Shown in pieces: positions 19,256 through 26,574 of a stretch of DNA of 33,321 nucleotides (position 1 is the first letter of the stretch; each line of letters starts with the position of its first letter). The translations under genes were made by a program, and so were the position numbers. This stretch comes from an uncultured beta proteobacterium. GTDB lineage: Bacteria > Pseudomonadota > Gammaproteobacteria > Burkholderiales > Burkholderiaceae_B. The notes below the pieces were generated by a model. The model was given only the letters and a program-made list of their open reading frames with translations. It searched no databases and was not told the DNA's origin. The stretch is from contig CAIPID010000296.1 of NCBI GenBank assembly GCA_903865015.1, positions 1-33,321 on the forward strand, read 5' to 3'.

Positions 19256-19913
19256 GACTAAACGCTCATCTTCCCTTAAAGCTGAGAACGGCAAAGCCAT
19301 TTGGCTGCTGGTAAGCGCCGACATCGTTGTAATAGTTTTGGTGCTTACCGGTTTTGTGTTTACTCAGGCGTCCCTAACAAAACTTGCGCAGTCCGCGCTC
19401 GTTCGAGGGATATTGCTGGCTGCTGCTGGCCCGCTCATCGCCGTCTTCTTGAACGACTTGTTGCCATCGAACGCCAAGGCTTCAATCGTGTTCTGGCGTT
19501 TCAAAGACGCACTGCCGGGTCATCGCGCATTTAGCGAGCACGTCGAAGCTGACCCTCGAATCGATATGGTGGCGCTGAAGAAGAAAATCGGAGAATTTCC
19601 GCAAAGCCCAAGAGATCAAAATACCCGCTGGTATCAGTTATTCCAAAAGTATCAGTCGAACGTCATCGTCAGTGACGCACACAAGCGATTTCTGCTGTTT
19701 CGGGACTCGTCCAGTCTAACGCTTCTGATCCTGGTGATTGCCGGTATAGCCGCAGTGCTGTCGGGTGTTCCACTTGGCCTGCAAGCAATACTTGCAGGCG
19801 GACTGGCAATACAGTTTCTTTGGCTCGCCTTATCCGCCCGAAATACGGGTATACGGCTTGTGCAAAACGTCCTAGCGCTCGAGTCGAGCGACGATGAAGG
19901 GAAAAAGAAATGA
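19248..19913 (+). CDS. Four-helix membrane protein linked to MBL-fold genes
   Basis: 221 residues from the ATG at 19248, which has GGAGGTG upstream and overlaps the hsdR stop; longer upstream readings lie inside hsdR and are rejected. Predicted membrane helices lie at about 18-38, 50-70, 157-175 and 178-197. They leave a soluble domain at 75-150 ([31 protein letters not shown]) and a charged C-terminal tail. No enzyme motif is visible. The layout of a helical hairpin, a cytosolic domain and a second hairpin would suit a membrane effector or sensor. It overlaps the first MBL gene by 4 nt, so the two are probably made together. I do not recognise the family. Confidence 0.85.
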   Translation: MARTKRSSSLKAENGKAIWLLVSADIVVIVLVLTGFVFTQASLTKLAQSALVRGILLAAAGPLIAVFLNDLLPSNAKASIVFWRFKDALPGHRAFSEHVEADPRIDMVALKKKIGEFPQSPRDQNTRWYQLFQKYQSNVIVSDAHKRFLLFRDSSSLTLLILVIAGIAAVLSGVPLGLQAILAGGLAIQFLWLALSARNTGIRLVQNVLALESSDDEGKKK

Positions 19914-20866
19914 CCACTCGATCCATCGTGACGCGATTCCGTGCATATCAGCTTGGCAATGCCGGTGCTTCCTTTTCGTTCTTTGCCGACGGCACGTTTA
20001 CGTTGATCGAAGCGCGGCTCACCGATCTCAGTCGCCCCAACCTGAACCAAGAATTGGCACAGTGTGGAAAGACCTCCATTGACGTTCTGCATATTACCGG
20101 CTGGGACCAGGACCATTGCGCCATAGCTGATCTTGAGGAATTACTTTCACTCTACAAACCAGCGAAAGTTGAGTATCCAGGATATCCGCCGCACAGTGAT
20201 ACTGCAAAAGAATGCTTAAAGATAATTCTGAGATATCGGACGACGAATTCGAACAAAGGGCGGTCCGTAAAATGCGTCGCTGTCAATCCCGACTACATCA
20301 AGGGGCTAAAGAGTGCAGATGATCTGGCATACCGAGATATTCTGTACCACCCGCGCATTTTGGTGGACGAGGACTCCAACAATAATTCGACAGTCAAGTT
20401 GTATCGACAAGGCTGCTTTAACGTAGCCAGCCTGGGCGATGTCGAGGATGCCAACATTGGCGCTTACCTTCGTCGTTGCAAGATTTTCAAGCGCGAAGTG
20501 GATGTCCTACTTCTTGCTCATCACGGAGCTGATTGCCCGACCAATTCAAAAACATTCTTTGAAACCGTGCAGCCTAGGATAGCCATTTGCGGGAGCCAGT
20601 TTGACAACCAGTTCGAACATCCCAAGCCAGAAGTTCGCCAGAGACTCTTTGAACTGGACATTCCGCTCATGACGACCAAAACGGGCGACGTGTTAATCCA
20701 GTCGCGTTCGCCCCATTCGCATAAGTTTCGTGCCACGAATCTGATCGCCAACTCGACGAAAGTTTCAAGAGAGCTTGATTTTGTGACGCGAAAGAGTCAC
20801 TGGCTTTCAATGAATGCGGACACCCTCCGGAACCTTTATCGGCCTGGTTTCAAAGGACTCCGCTGA
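19910..20866 (+). CDS. ComEC-type MBL-fold metallohydrolase 1
   Basis: 318 residues, ATGA overlap with the membrane-protein gene. The N-terminal part has the start of an MBL fold (AYQLGNAGASFSFFADG) and the metal-binding motif H61-x4-D66-x-D68-H69 in HITGWDQDHC. Further on comes LLLAHHGADCPT, the AHHG motif typical of ComEC/Rec2-related MBL proteins, and RIAICGSQ. The DNA-uptake channel domain of ComEC is absent, so this is a free-standing cytosolic hydrolase, possibly acting on a nucleic acid or nucleotide. The HxxxDxDH spacing is altered by one residue from the usual HxHxDH, as in many ComEC-like proteins. The substrate is unknown. Confidence 0.85.
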   Translation: MTTRSIVTRFRAYQLGNAGASFSFFADGTFTLIEARLTDLSRPNLNQELAQCGKTSIDVLHITGWDQDHCAIADLEELLSLYKPAKVEYPGYPPHSDTAKECLKIILRYRTTNSNKGRSVKCVAVNPDYIKGLKSADDLAYRDILYHPRILVDEDSNNNSTVKLYRQGCFNVASLGDVEDANIGAYLRRCKIFKREVDVLLLAHHGADCPTNSKTFFETVQPRIAICGSQFDNQFEHPKPEVRQRLFELDIPLMTTKTGDVLIQSRSPHSHKFRATNLIANSTKVSRELDFVTRKSHWLSMNADTLRNLYRPGFKGLR

Positions 20867-20949
20867 TGGTGCTAAATAGAAATGGGGGGCGAGTGAAACA
20901 AAACTTAATCGACTGCGCGCATGACACCCGTGCGTTGCCTAAAGGCTGA
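20866..20949 (+). CDS. 27-residue ORF between the two MBL genes
   Basis: Starts at ATG 20866 in a TGATG overlap with the MBL 1 stop, and ends in TGA 20947-20949, 4 bp before the MBL 2 start. It begins MVLNRNGGRV. An internal GTG at 20893 preceded by GGGGGG could also start it. The perfect end-to-end fit suggests a coupling ORF that hands ribosomes on to MBL 2, whose own binding site is weak. It may equally be chance. Confidence 0.3.
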   Translation: MVLNRNGGRVKQNLIDCAHDTRALPKG

Positions 20950-20953
20950 CACG

Positions 20954-21958
20954 ATGGCCACCATACACTTTCTCAATGTGCGTGAGGGCGACTGCATCGT
21001 GGTTCAACACAACAGTGGCAGGACCACGATGATCGACATCTCCTGTGGCAACTTAACCACTGTGACCGAATCCACCAATCGACTAATGAAATTAGCAGGC
21101 CTCGCGGGCTCCAACACGGGCGGCAACTTTAACATGAAGGCATATCCAACAAGGCCACAGTCCTACTTGTCCAATATCGGGATCAACTCAATCTGGCGCT
21201 TTATCCTGACCCATCCTGATATGGACCACCTGGACGGGTTCAATGCCTTGATGGACGAGTTGGCCATCAGCAATTTCTGGCACTCAGGAGCCGATAAACC
21301 CAAGCCAGACTTCAACGGCTACAACGGTTATAAGGAAGAGGACTGGGATCGTTATGCCAAGGTCAAACAAGGCAACGAACAAGGCACCACAACGCTAAAA
21401 ATCCTTTCGGGCGACGTCTTTAAATATGCCAACCAAGACGACAATGGCGAGGGCGGCGATGGCCTCCAAGTGATCGCGCCAACCAAAGACCTGGTGGATA
21501 AAGCCAACGAGAGCGAAGACTTCAACGACTGCTCATTCGTGATTGTCTATCGCACGGCTGGCTTTAAGATCGTCTTCACAGGCGACTCCCATGACTCGAC
21601 ATGGGAGCACATTTTAGACAATCATGTTGAGGATGTCGCGAACTGCGACCTGCTGATTGCTCCGCACCACGGGCGCGATTCCGGCCGCTCATGGGATTTC
21701 TTGGATGTGTTAAAGCCGCGCTTGACTCTGTTCGGTGTAGCCAACTCGGACCACCTAGCTTATGACGCTTGGAATCGGCGCGGGCTTGATAAGATCACCA
21801 ACAACCAAGCGGGCAATGTGGTCCTGGACATAGACGGTGATCGTATGCATGTCTATGTCGAGAACGATTCGTATGCTGAATCCAGGAATCCCGGCAGCGT
21901 TACTCGAAATTCATTAGGCTATCGAACTTTAGGCTATTTGGAAGCCAGTCACGCTTGA
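20954..21958 (+). CDS. ComEC-type MBL-fold metallohydrolase 2
   Basis: 334 residues from ATG 20954; an upstream ATG at 20921 is possible, but the protein proper begins MATIHFLNVREGDCIVVQ, the standard first strands of this family. Metal-binding motif HPDMDH at 87-92, then FTGDSHDSTWEHIL and LLIAPHHGRDSG, followed by KPRLTLFGVANSDH. All three regions of a ComEC/Rec2-like MBL hydrolase are present. It differs strongly from MBL 1, so the pair is not a tandem duplication. It may act as the catalytic member of the membrane/MBL trio. A cytosolic location is expected since no signal peptide is seen. Last gene of the plus-strand operon. Confidence 0.88.
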   Translation: MATIHFLNVREGDCIVVQHNSGRTTMIDISCGNLTTVTESTNRLMKLAGLAGSNTGGNFNMKAYPTRPQSYLSNIGINSIWRFILTHPDMDHLDGFNALMDELAISNFWHSGADKPKPDFNGYNGYKEEDWDRYAKVKQGNEQGTTTLKILSGDVFKYANQDDNGEGGDGLQVIAPTKDLVDKANESEDFNDCSFVIVYRTAGFKIVFTGDSHDSTWEHILDNHVEDVANCDLLIAPHHGRDSGRSWDFLDVLKPRLTLFGVANSDHLAYDAWNRRGLDKITNNQAGNVVLDIDGDRMHVYVENDSYAESRNPGSVTRNSLGYRTLGYLEASHA

Positions 21959-22252
21959 GTCAAACTGCCTCAGTCATGACTTCGCCGCGAGCACCAGTCC
22001 ATCTCGCAGCCCACTAAGCGTTCAGTCGGCGGCTCTCCCGAGGGCTTCCGCCTGCTCCCGATGCCATCAATGAAACCCCACCGCCATCATATTGGTCTGC
22101 CCCATCTTCAAGCCGAATTTCTACGCTGCCCCGTTCACCCTCTCCGCGACATGAAGCCCGCCAAGACCAAGCATGCCCAGTGTGAGCGTGGCCAGTGGAC
22201 CGATATCGAGCGATGGCAAATTGAGCAGATGGCTTATCGCTCAGCCACACTT
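21959..22252. other. Junction between defence operon and prophage lysis genes
   Basis: About 294 bp between two convergent ends. The sequence is GC-rich with open frames on both strands (for example 22061-22348 plus and 22014-22250 minus), but none resembles a known protein. I see no clear terminator, tRNA or att core. It is the likely boundary of the prophage or of the inserted defence island. Confidence 0.5.
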
Positions 22253-22765
22253 TTAGTCTGTTCTCTGACTGAATGCGTCGGCCTGTTCCTTATACCAACG
22301 CTGAAACTCCATCACCATCAACGTCGTCTGAGCGGCATCCTCAGCTAATTTTTCGCAGCTGCCGGTGGATTGTTCTGAATCAGATACAGCGTAGGCGGCG
22401 CTTGCATTAGCCCCGGTGGTACCGCTGGAAATGCTGGGCATAGGGCTGTTATCACCTGAGGGTTTGATGCGCACCCGCTGAGGAATGCGATCAAGCAAGT
22501 GCTGATCAGAGGCAAGGACTGCAGTTTTTTGTTGAATGTCATTTGAAATTTCCTGATTGATGGTGGTTTGTGCGTTGGTTTCTTGTGCAACTTGTTGTTC
22601 ACGCTTGGCAACGGCAGCCGCCTCTTTGTTTCTTTCTGTAGCCCAATTTGCATTGATACGGTTTTCTCCAAACTGGCAACCGCTAATAAAAAGTGCCGAT
22701 ACGACTGCGATGATCCCTAACAAGCGCCAGGGTAAGTTGGTGAGTAAATGAAGTAGAGCAAGCAT
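22253..22765 (-). CDS. Rz-like inner-membrane spanin
   Basis: 170 residues. One N-terminal membrane helix (about 10-30, LLGIIAVVSALFISG) is followed by a long charged coiled-coil-like periplasmic region rich in Glu, Lys and Gln. This is the layout of i-spanin (lambda Rz), which joins an outer-membrane lipoprotein to fuse the two membranes in the last step of lysis. Its start overlaps the endolysin stop (TAATG), and the Rz1 gene is nested inside it in another frame. The last gene of the prophage run. Confidence 0.85.
   Translation of the reverse strand: MLALLHLLTNLPWRLLGIIAVVSALFISGCQFGENRINANWATERNKEAAAVAKREQQVAQETNAQTTINQEISNDIQQKTAVLASDQHLLDRIPQRVRIKPSGDNSPMPSISSGTTGANASAAYAVSDSEQSTGSCEKLAEDAAQTTLMVMEFQRWYKEQADAFSQRTD
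22345..22542 (-). CDS. Rz1-like outer-membrane lipoprotein spanin, nested in Rz
   Basis: 65 residues from the ATG at 22542 with AGGA upstream; the frame is open further upstream, but this start gives a proper lipoprotein signal. Signal peptide MTFNKKLQSLPLISTCLIAF, then lipobox LSGC with Cys24. The mature part is short and proline-rich (FPAVPPGLMQAPP, NNPPAA). This is typical for o-spanin Rz1, and nesting in a different frame within Rz is the classic arrangement. Confidence 0.85.
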   Translation of the reverse strand: MTFNKKLQSLPLISTCLIAFLSGCASNPQVITALCPAFPAVPPGLMQAPPTLYLIQNNPPAAAKN

Positions 22766-23226
22766 TACTGAACTCCATCGAGCGATAACAGGTTATGACG
22801 GTCAATGATTGCAATGAGCTTGTTTGCATAGTCAGGATCGGTGGCATAACCAGCTTTTGCAACAGACTTTGCAAAATCATCACCTAAGGTGCAATCGAAG
22901 CAATCTGCATAGCGTCCGTTTTGATGAAGGAATGCTGCGTGATCATCCATGCACGATTGCCAGTTCGGGTACTTCCTCCACTTCGCTTGAACGATGACCC
23001 ATTGACCGTGCAAATACTCACGCGTATTCAGGGTCAATACATCGCCTTGCCATGACGGATCCGCCTTTACGCCAAACAGATTCATACCCTCAGTTGCTAG
23101 TTGAGAAGATCCCCATCCTGACTCAAGAGCGGCCTCTGCCACCGTGAAACTTGCAGGGACTTGAGTTTTTAATGCAGATGCTTGAGCAGCTGGCCCAATC
23201 AGATTAATAAAGTCTTGCGGTGTCAT
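22765..23226 (-). CDS. Endolysin, glucosaminidase (FlgJ-like, GH73-type)
   Basis: 153 residues. It begins TPQDFINLIGPAAQASAL, followed by the family signature VAEAALESGWGSSQL, in which E35 is the likely catalytic glutamate, then MNLFGVKADPSW and KWRKYPNWQSCMDDH. These match the glucosaminidase domain of FlgJ-type murein hydrolases. No signal peptide is present, so it depends on the holin to reach the cell wall. Overlaps the holin stop (ATGA) and the Rz start (TAATG). Confidence 0.92.
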   Translation of the reverse strand: MTPQDFINLIGPAAQASALKTQVPASFTVAEAALESGWGSSQLATEGMNLFGVKADPSWQGDVLTLNTREYLHGQWVIVQAKWRKYPNWQSCMDDHAAFLHQNGRYADCFDCTLGDDFAKSVAKAGYATDPDYANKLIAIIDRHNLLSLDGVQ

Positions 23227-23618
23227 TGGATGATGTCCTTTACGTCTTTAGCGACTTGATCAATTGAGTCGTTGCGGTGTTCGTCGATGAAGTTAAATAG
23301 CCAGCGAACAATGGCCCAACCAGGTAGGCCGCACGCGAAGATGACGCCGCCCATGGCCATCAACCCAACTTGGCTGTTGACCCAGTCTCGAACTCCAAAA
23401 TACTGAATCGCCGCAGCGCCTCCCCCAATGCTTGAGACAACGGTGCTAATGAGTCCGACAGTCCATTCACGTTTGTTTCGTGGTGGTGTCATAAGCATCA
23501 CAACAACGGCGGCCAAGGTGGTGCCAAAGGCTGACGCAATGGCTGGTCCCCCAATGGCTTTGTAGGCTGCCGCTGCTCCGGCAACGCCTACGACTGAACT
23601 GCTAGCTGGTTCTGGCAT
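23223..23618 (-). CDS. Phage holin
   Basis: 131 residues with three predicted membrane segments (about 24-43, 53-73 and 84-109), a short N-terminus and a charged C-terminal tail (DEHRNDSIDQVAKDVKDI). It directly precedes and overlaps the endolysin gene, the usual place for a holin. GGAG stands about 8 bases before the ATG. The exact holin family is not identified. Confidence 0.8.
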   Translation of the reverse strand: MPEPASSSVVGVAGAAAAYKAIGGPAIASAFGTTLAAVVVMLMTPPRNKREWTVGLISTVVSSIGGGAAAIQYFGVRDWVNSQVGLMAMGGVIFACGLPGWAIVRWLFNFIDEHRNDSIDQVAKDVKDIIQ

Positions 23619-23633
23619 TTATAAATCTCCAAT

Positions 23634-23664
23634 AAAAAAGCCGTCAGGAGCAATCCTTGACGGC
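23634..23664 (-). terminator. Rho-independent terminator after the radical SAM gene
   Basis: On the minus strand: stem GCCGTCA, 11-base loop, TGACGGC, then six T. It is about 50 bp after the radical SAM stop and only 15 bp before the holin start, so it separates or attenuates transcription between the tail-modification genes and the lysis cassette. Confidence 0.9.
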
Positions 23665-23713
23665 CATGGCTTATGAAATTGGGGGCGTATTATTTACGTA
23701 CTGAGATCGACTT

Positions 23714-25075
23714 CTAAATCGCCCTGATAGGAATCACGCGATTGGTCTTGGGCTTTACATTTGGCACATCATTTGCCAACCCCTGCACAACGCCAAATAT
23801 GTCTTTTCGGTCTTGAGGAAAATCACCCTCGATATAAATCGGGACATGCCCCGTTAAAAGGGTGATTCCAAACGCAAAAAATGCGATGTTGTCTGAGTAA
23901 GATGCCGCGCAAGCTGCATTCCATAGTGGCCCGTCAAGAAACATGCAGGAGCCCTTGCACAGCTGCAACACAGGGCAACTTGAGCAATCTTTTCGTTCGC
24001 GCCAGTGCGTTGAGCTTTTCATCTGCACCTTGCTTAGATCTGCCAATGTGCCAATCGCATGAGACTCTCCATTAGGCGCACGTGAAACCGCGCTGACGTT
24101 TTGACAGGTGACAACTCGACCTTTTAGGTCTACTGCAATGTGATCACTTCGGTCCATATTGCACTTTTGCCCCAAACTGCTGGCGGGCCTACCTTGCCTG
24201 ATAGAGTTCACAAAATCCATCGTTTTAGAGCTGGCCAAATCAAATTGACTCGCTGCGCCACTACGCAAATCATCAAAGGCTTGTCGTCTAAATAAAATGT
24301 GCTCTTGCGGATTTCTAAAGAGCGCACCCAATCCGCCATCGTCATACGGATCAATAAATGCGCCTTCGCCAATCGGCACATCCGCACCAAACCGTGTCTG
24401 CAACCAATGCTGTACTGCGGCGCGACTTGGGTTGTGACGACTCATCATGGCGTTGATGCTGATGCGGCCCTTTGGATGCAGTCTGGCATACAAATCCATC
24501 ACAGCCGCGTGCTGATTTGGATCATCCAGTGGATCAAGTCCGCGTGCGTGATAGCCAGGACCATCATGCGAAATCGCAACACAAAAATCCAGCATTTCTA
24601 ACCACGCATTAATCTCTGCATTCAACAAAGATCCATTGGTGATCAAGTGAAATTGCGCCTTCGGATAAATTGCTCGAAGCTGGTTGGCAAGTGGCTGCAA
24701 GGTTTTGATATAGACCAGAGGCTCGCCGCCCCAAAACTCAATACGCTCGGGCGGGACTTGAACTGCTGTTGTCAATTGCTGGATAAAGCGGTCAACATCT
24801 TGAGGGTTGGTTTGCTCAGCATGCGGCACAAAACGTTGGCTGCAGTAATTGCATTCATAGTTGCAAGATAAGCCAAGACTAATTTTGAGGACTTTGATGT
24901 CGGACTTTTGACCCGGCAAAGACTGGCACACGACGGTGGCATCTTGAAATACTTTTGGCTTGACCTCGACCACAGGGCTTCCGTCTTCCCAAGTCAAGCT
25001 ACTGGTTTGGTTGTCATAACCCAGGTGACGTACATCCCCATTGGGCGCAATTGCACGAATTAAAAAATGAGCCAT
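23714..25075 (-). CDS. Radical SAM/SPASM peptide-modifying enzyme (phage-encoded)
   Basis: 453 residues. The radical SAM core binds a [4Fe-4S] cluster through C71, C75 and C78 (CNYECNYC). The SAM motif GGEP is at 116-119, with ITNGS and ISHDGPG further along. The C-terminal half is a SPASM domain for auxiliary clusters: C305, C324, then C364-x2-C367-x5-C373-x3-C377 and C389. SPASM enzymes such as anSME, AlbA and PqqE act on protein or peptide substrates, making thioether or carbon-carbon links or oxidising Cys/Ser. Residues 1-60 form an N-terminal extension that could be a peptide-binding region. The start overlaps the preceding gene (TAATG). It lies in a prophage tail operon three genes after a Cys-tailed fibre, which I take as its substrate; that link is inferred. 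Confidence 0.95.
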   Translation of the reverse strand: MAHFLIRAIAPNGDVRHLGYDNQTSSLTWEDGSPVVEVKPKVFQDATVVCQSLPGQKSDIKVLKISLGLSCNYECNYCSQRFVPHAEQTNPQDVDRFIQQLTTAVQVPPERIEFWGGEPLVYIKTLQPLANQLRAIYPKAQFHLITNGSLLNAEINAWLEMLDFCVAISHDGPGYHARGLDPLDDPNQHAAVMDLYARLHPKGRISINAMMSRHNPSRAAVQHWLQTRFGADVPIGEGAFIDPYDDGGLGALFRNPQEHILFRRQAFDDLRSGAASQFDLASSKTMDFVNSIRQGRPASSLGQKCNMDRSDHIAVDLKGRVVTCQNVSAVSRAPNGESHAIGTLADLSKVQMKSSTHWRERKDCSSCPVLQLCKGSCMFLDGPLWNAACAASYSDNIAFFAFGITLLTGHVPIYIEGDFPQDRKDIFGVVQGLANDVPNVKPKTNRVIPIRAI

Positions 25076-25935
25076 TACGGGGTCACCTGACGCAGATTGA
25101 AATAGGTGGTTTGTAATTTTCTGATGACAGCTTTGGTCGCGGCAATATCGCTAACCGCTGCGTCATCACCCATAAATTGCGTGGCCGATGACTGACTCAT
25201 CATTGTGGTGAGAGCTGCCAGCCAATTTGGCACTTGAGCAGCAGGCAATGAGGCAGATAAAGTGATGACGAGCTGCGTCACTAAATCCAATTGCTTCTCC
25301 AGGGCGGCGATGGAATCTTCGGGTTTGATCTGTGCTAACAGCGGACGCTTTGCCTTATTGCGGATGATCAGTGTTTGCAATCCACGAGTGTGACTGGCCA
25401 TCCATTGCCTTGGGCGCATGTAGTTCAGATCATCCTTCACTATCGAGCTCAGTGTGATTCCGGCGATGTTGACCGCAAGAGGCTGGATCTGTTTTCGGGT
25501 GATGAAATGAATGTCACCTCCATCAAAACCAACAATAAATAGATGTTGCGTTAAATCGCGTACCCCTTTTCTCTCGGCAACGCTGGAGGCTGCGCCGCGT
25601 GAGTTAAACCGCTCAGAGTCCCAAACCAACTCAATAGAAGATTCCAGTCCGGCATACCCCACGGCCATGTCAGGGGTTTCCAACAGCAGTCTTGGGTCTA
25701 GAGTGATGGTTTGGTTTTTGTACGTCACCTGCAAGCAAACCGCATCAACGACGGCTAGGGTGAGTGCTTCACTGGTGTCTACCGGTAGGCTGACGTTTGT
25801 AACAGCAACTGTCGTTTGTGCTTCTTGGCTGGCGTTGGGGTCGGCTGAAGTTGCCGACGTTGCTGAAACCGGTGATGGTGATGCTGGCGAAGCAGGGGTT
25901 GCTGCTGGCAGAATTTCTGCTGCGATGTAAATCAT
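25075..25935 (-). CDS. Uncharacterised protein of the tail-modification cassette
   Basis: 286 residues, not recognised. A low-complexity Pro/Ala/Ser/Thr-rich segment (about 10-45) follows a short hydrophobic start (MIYIAAEILPA). A folded part comes next (ALTLAVVDAVCLQVTYKNQT, then FIVGFDGGDIHFITRKQIQ), and a helical C-terminal third (SIAALEKQLDLVTQLVITLS). No catalytic motif is visible. It is sandwiched with overlaps on both sides (ATGA with the oxygenase-like gene, TAATG with the radical SAM gene), so it is probably made in step with both. It could be a substrate-presenting partner, a second substrate or a structural tail component. Confidence 0.75.
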   Translation of the reverse strand: MIYIAAEILPAATPASPASPSPVSATSATSADPNASQEAQTTVAVTNVSLPVDTSEALTLAVVDAVCLQVTYKNQTITLDPRLLLETPDMAVGYAGLESSIELVWDSERFNSRGAASSVAERKGVRDLTQHLFIVGFDGGDIHFITRKQIQPLAVNIAGITLSSIVKDDLNYMRPRQWMASHTRGLQTLIIRNKAKRPLLAQIKPEDSIAALEKQLDLVTQLVITLSASLPAAQVPNWLAALTTMMSQSSATQFMGDDAAVSDIAATKAVIRKLQTTYFNLRQVTP

Positions 25936-26573
25936 AGATTTCCTCTAAAGTAGTCTTTGGGCCAAGGCAAGCGCACTTGGGCCACGATGTGAACAAAGGG
26001 GTTTTCTCCCCGGTAAGGGTGAACGTTGTGGGGTAAATGCGCGGGATAGATGGCGAGCAACCCAGGCCTTGGACACACATCTACAGAGTGGCGCATCTCC
26101 ATTGGTAGTCTTAACTCTGACAAGTGCCTTGATGGATCTTCAAGCGTAAAAACTGGCGCATGAAACCCATCTGCGTTCTGGTTAATGGGCTGACCAATTT
26201 GAGATGGGTCACCGCTGGGCCAATACGCGATGCCCAGATCGCTTTCACGCGCTTCGGTGTGCGTGTTGATGTGATCAAACTTTTTCAAGACCACGCCGCG
26301 CAAACCAACTTCCATGTCTTCATTGGATGCAAAACCACAATAGTGGGCACAGGCCTCTTTGATGACCCTGAGCAGCCATTCAACCGAAGACGATTGGTTT
26401 GCATGCAACTCATGTAGCCTTAGTTCGTGCATGGAACCTTCTTGAGCTTGGCAACCCGAAATAACCAGCGCTTCTAATGTACGGTTGTGCTGATCAATAT
26501 CAGATCCCGCGAACTGCGTGAACATTACCGGGGTTGGCCAGAGCATTTCTTTGACAACGTGCGCTGTATTCAT
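25932..26573 (-). CDS. 2OG-Fe(II) oxygenase-like protein
   Basis: 213 residues from ATG 26573, one base after the fibre stop; a longer frame upstream overlaps the fibre gene and is rejected. The core reads LKKFDHINTHTEARESDLGI then YWPSGDP, and later RPGLLAIYPAHLPHNVHPY. That order matches putative 2OG-Fe(II) oxygenases of the TIGR02466 type, with H105, E107 and H182 as candidate iron ligands (a His-x-Glu in place of the usual His-x-Asp). The usual 2-oxoglutarate-binding arginine after the last strand looks replaced (FVHIVAQVRL), though R201 is close. It would hydroxylate a protein or small molecule. 2OG oxygenase genes are often found near tail genes of large phages. Confidence 0.75.
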   Translation of the reverse strand: MNTAHVVKEMLWPTPVMFTQFAGSDIDQHNRTLEALVISGCQAQEGSMHELRLHELHANQSSSVEWLLRVIKEACAHYCGFASNEDMEVGLRGVVLKKFDHINTHTEARESDLGIAYWPSGDPSQIGQPINQNADGFHAPVFTLEDPSRHLSELRLPMEMRHSVDVCPRPGLLAIYPAHLPHNVHPYRGENPFVHIVAQVRLPWPKDYFRGNL

Positions 26574-26574
26574 C

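Noticed and set aside
22061-22348. A 95-codon plus-strand frame across the prophage junction
   Set aside because: Overlaps the end of Rz, has no good ribosome site and matches no family I know.
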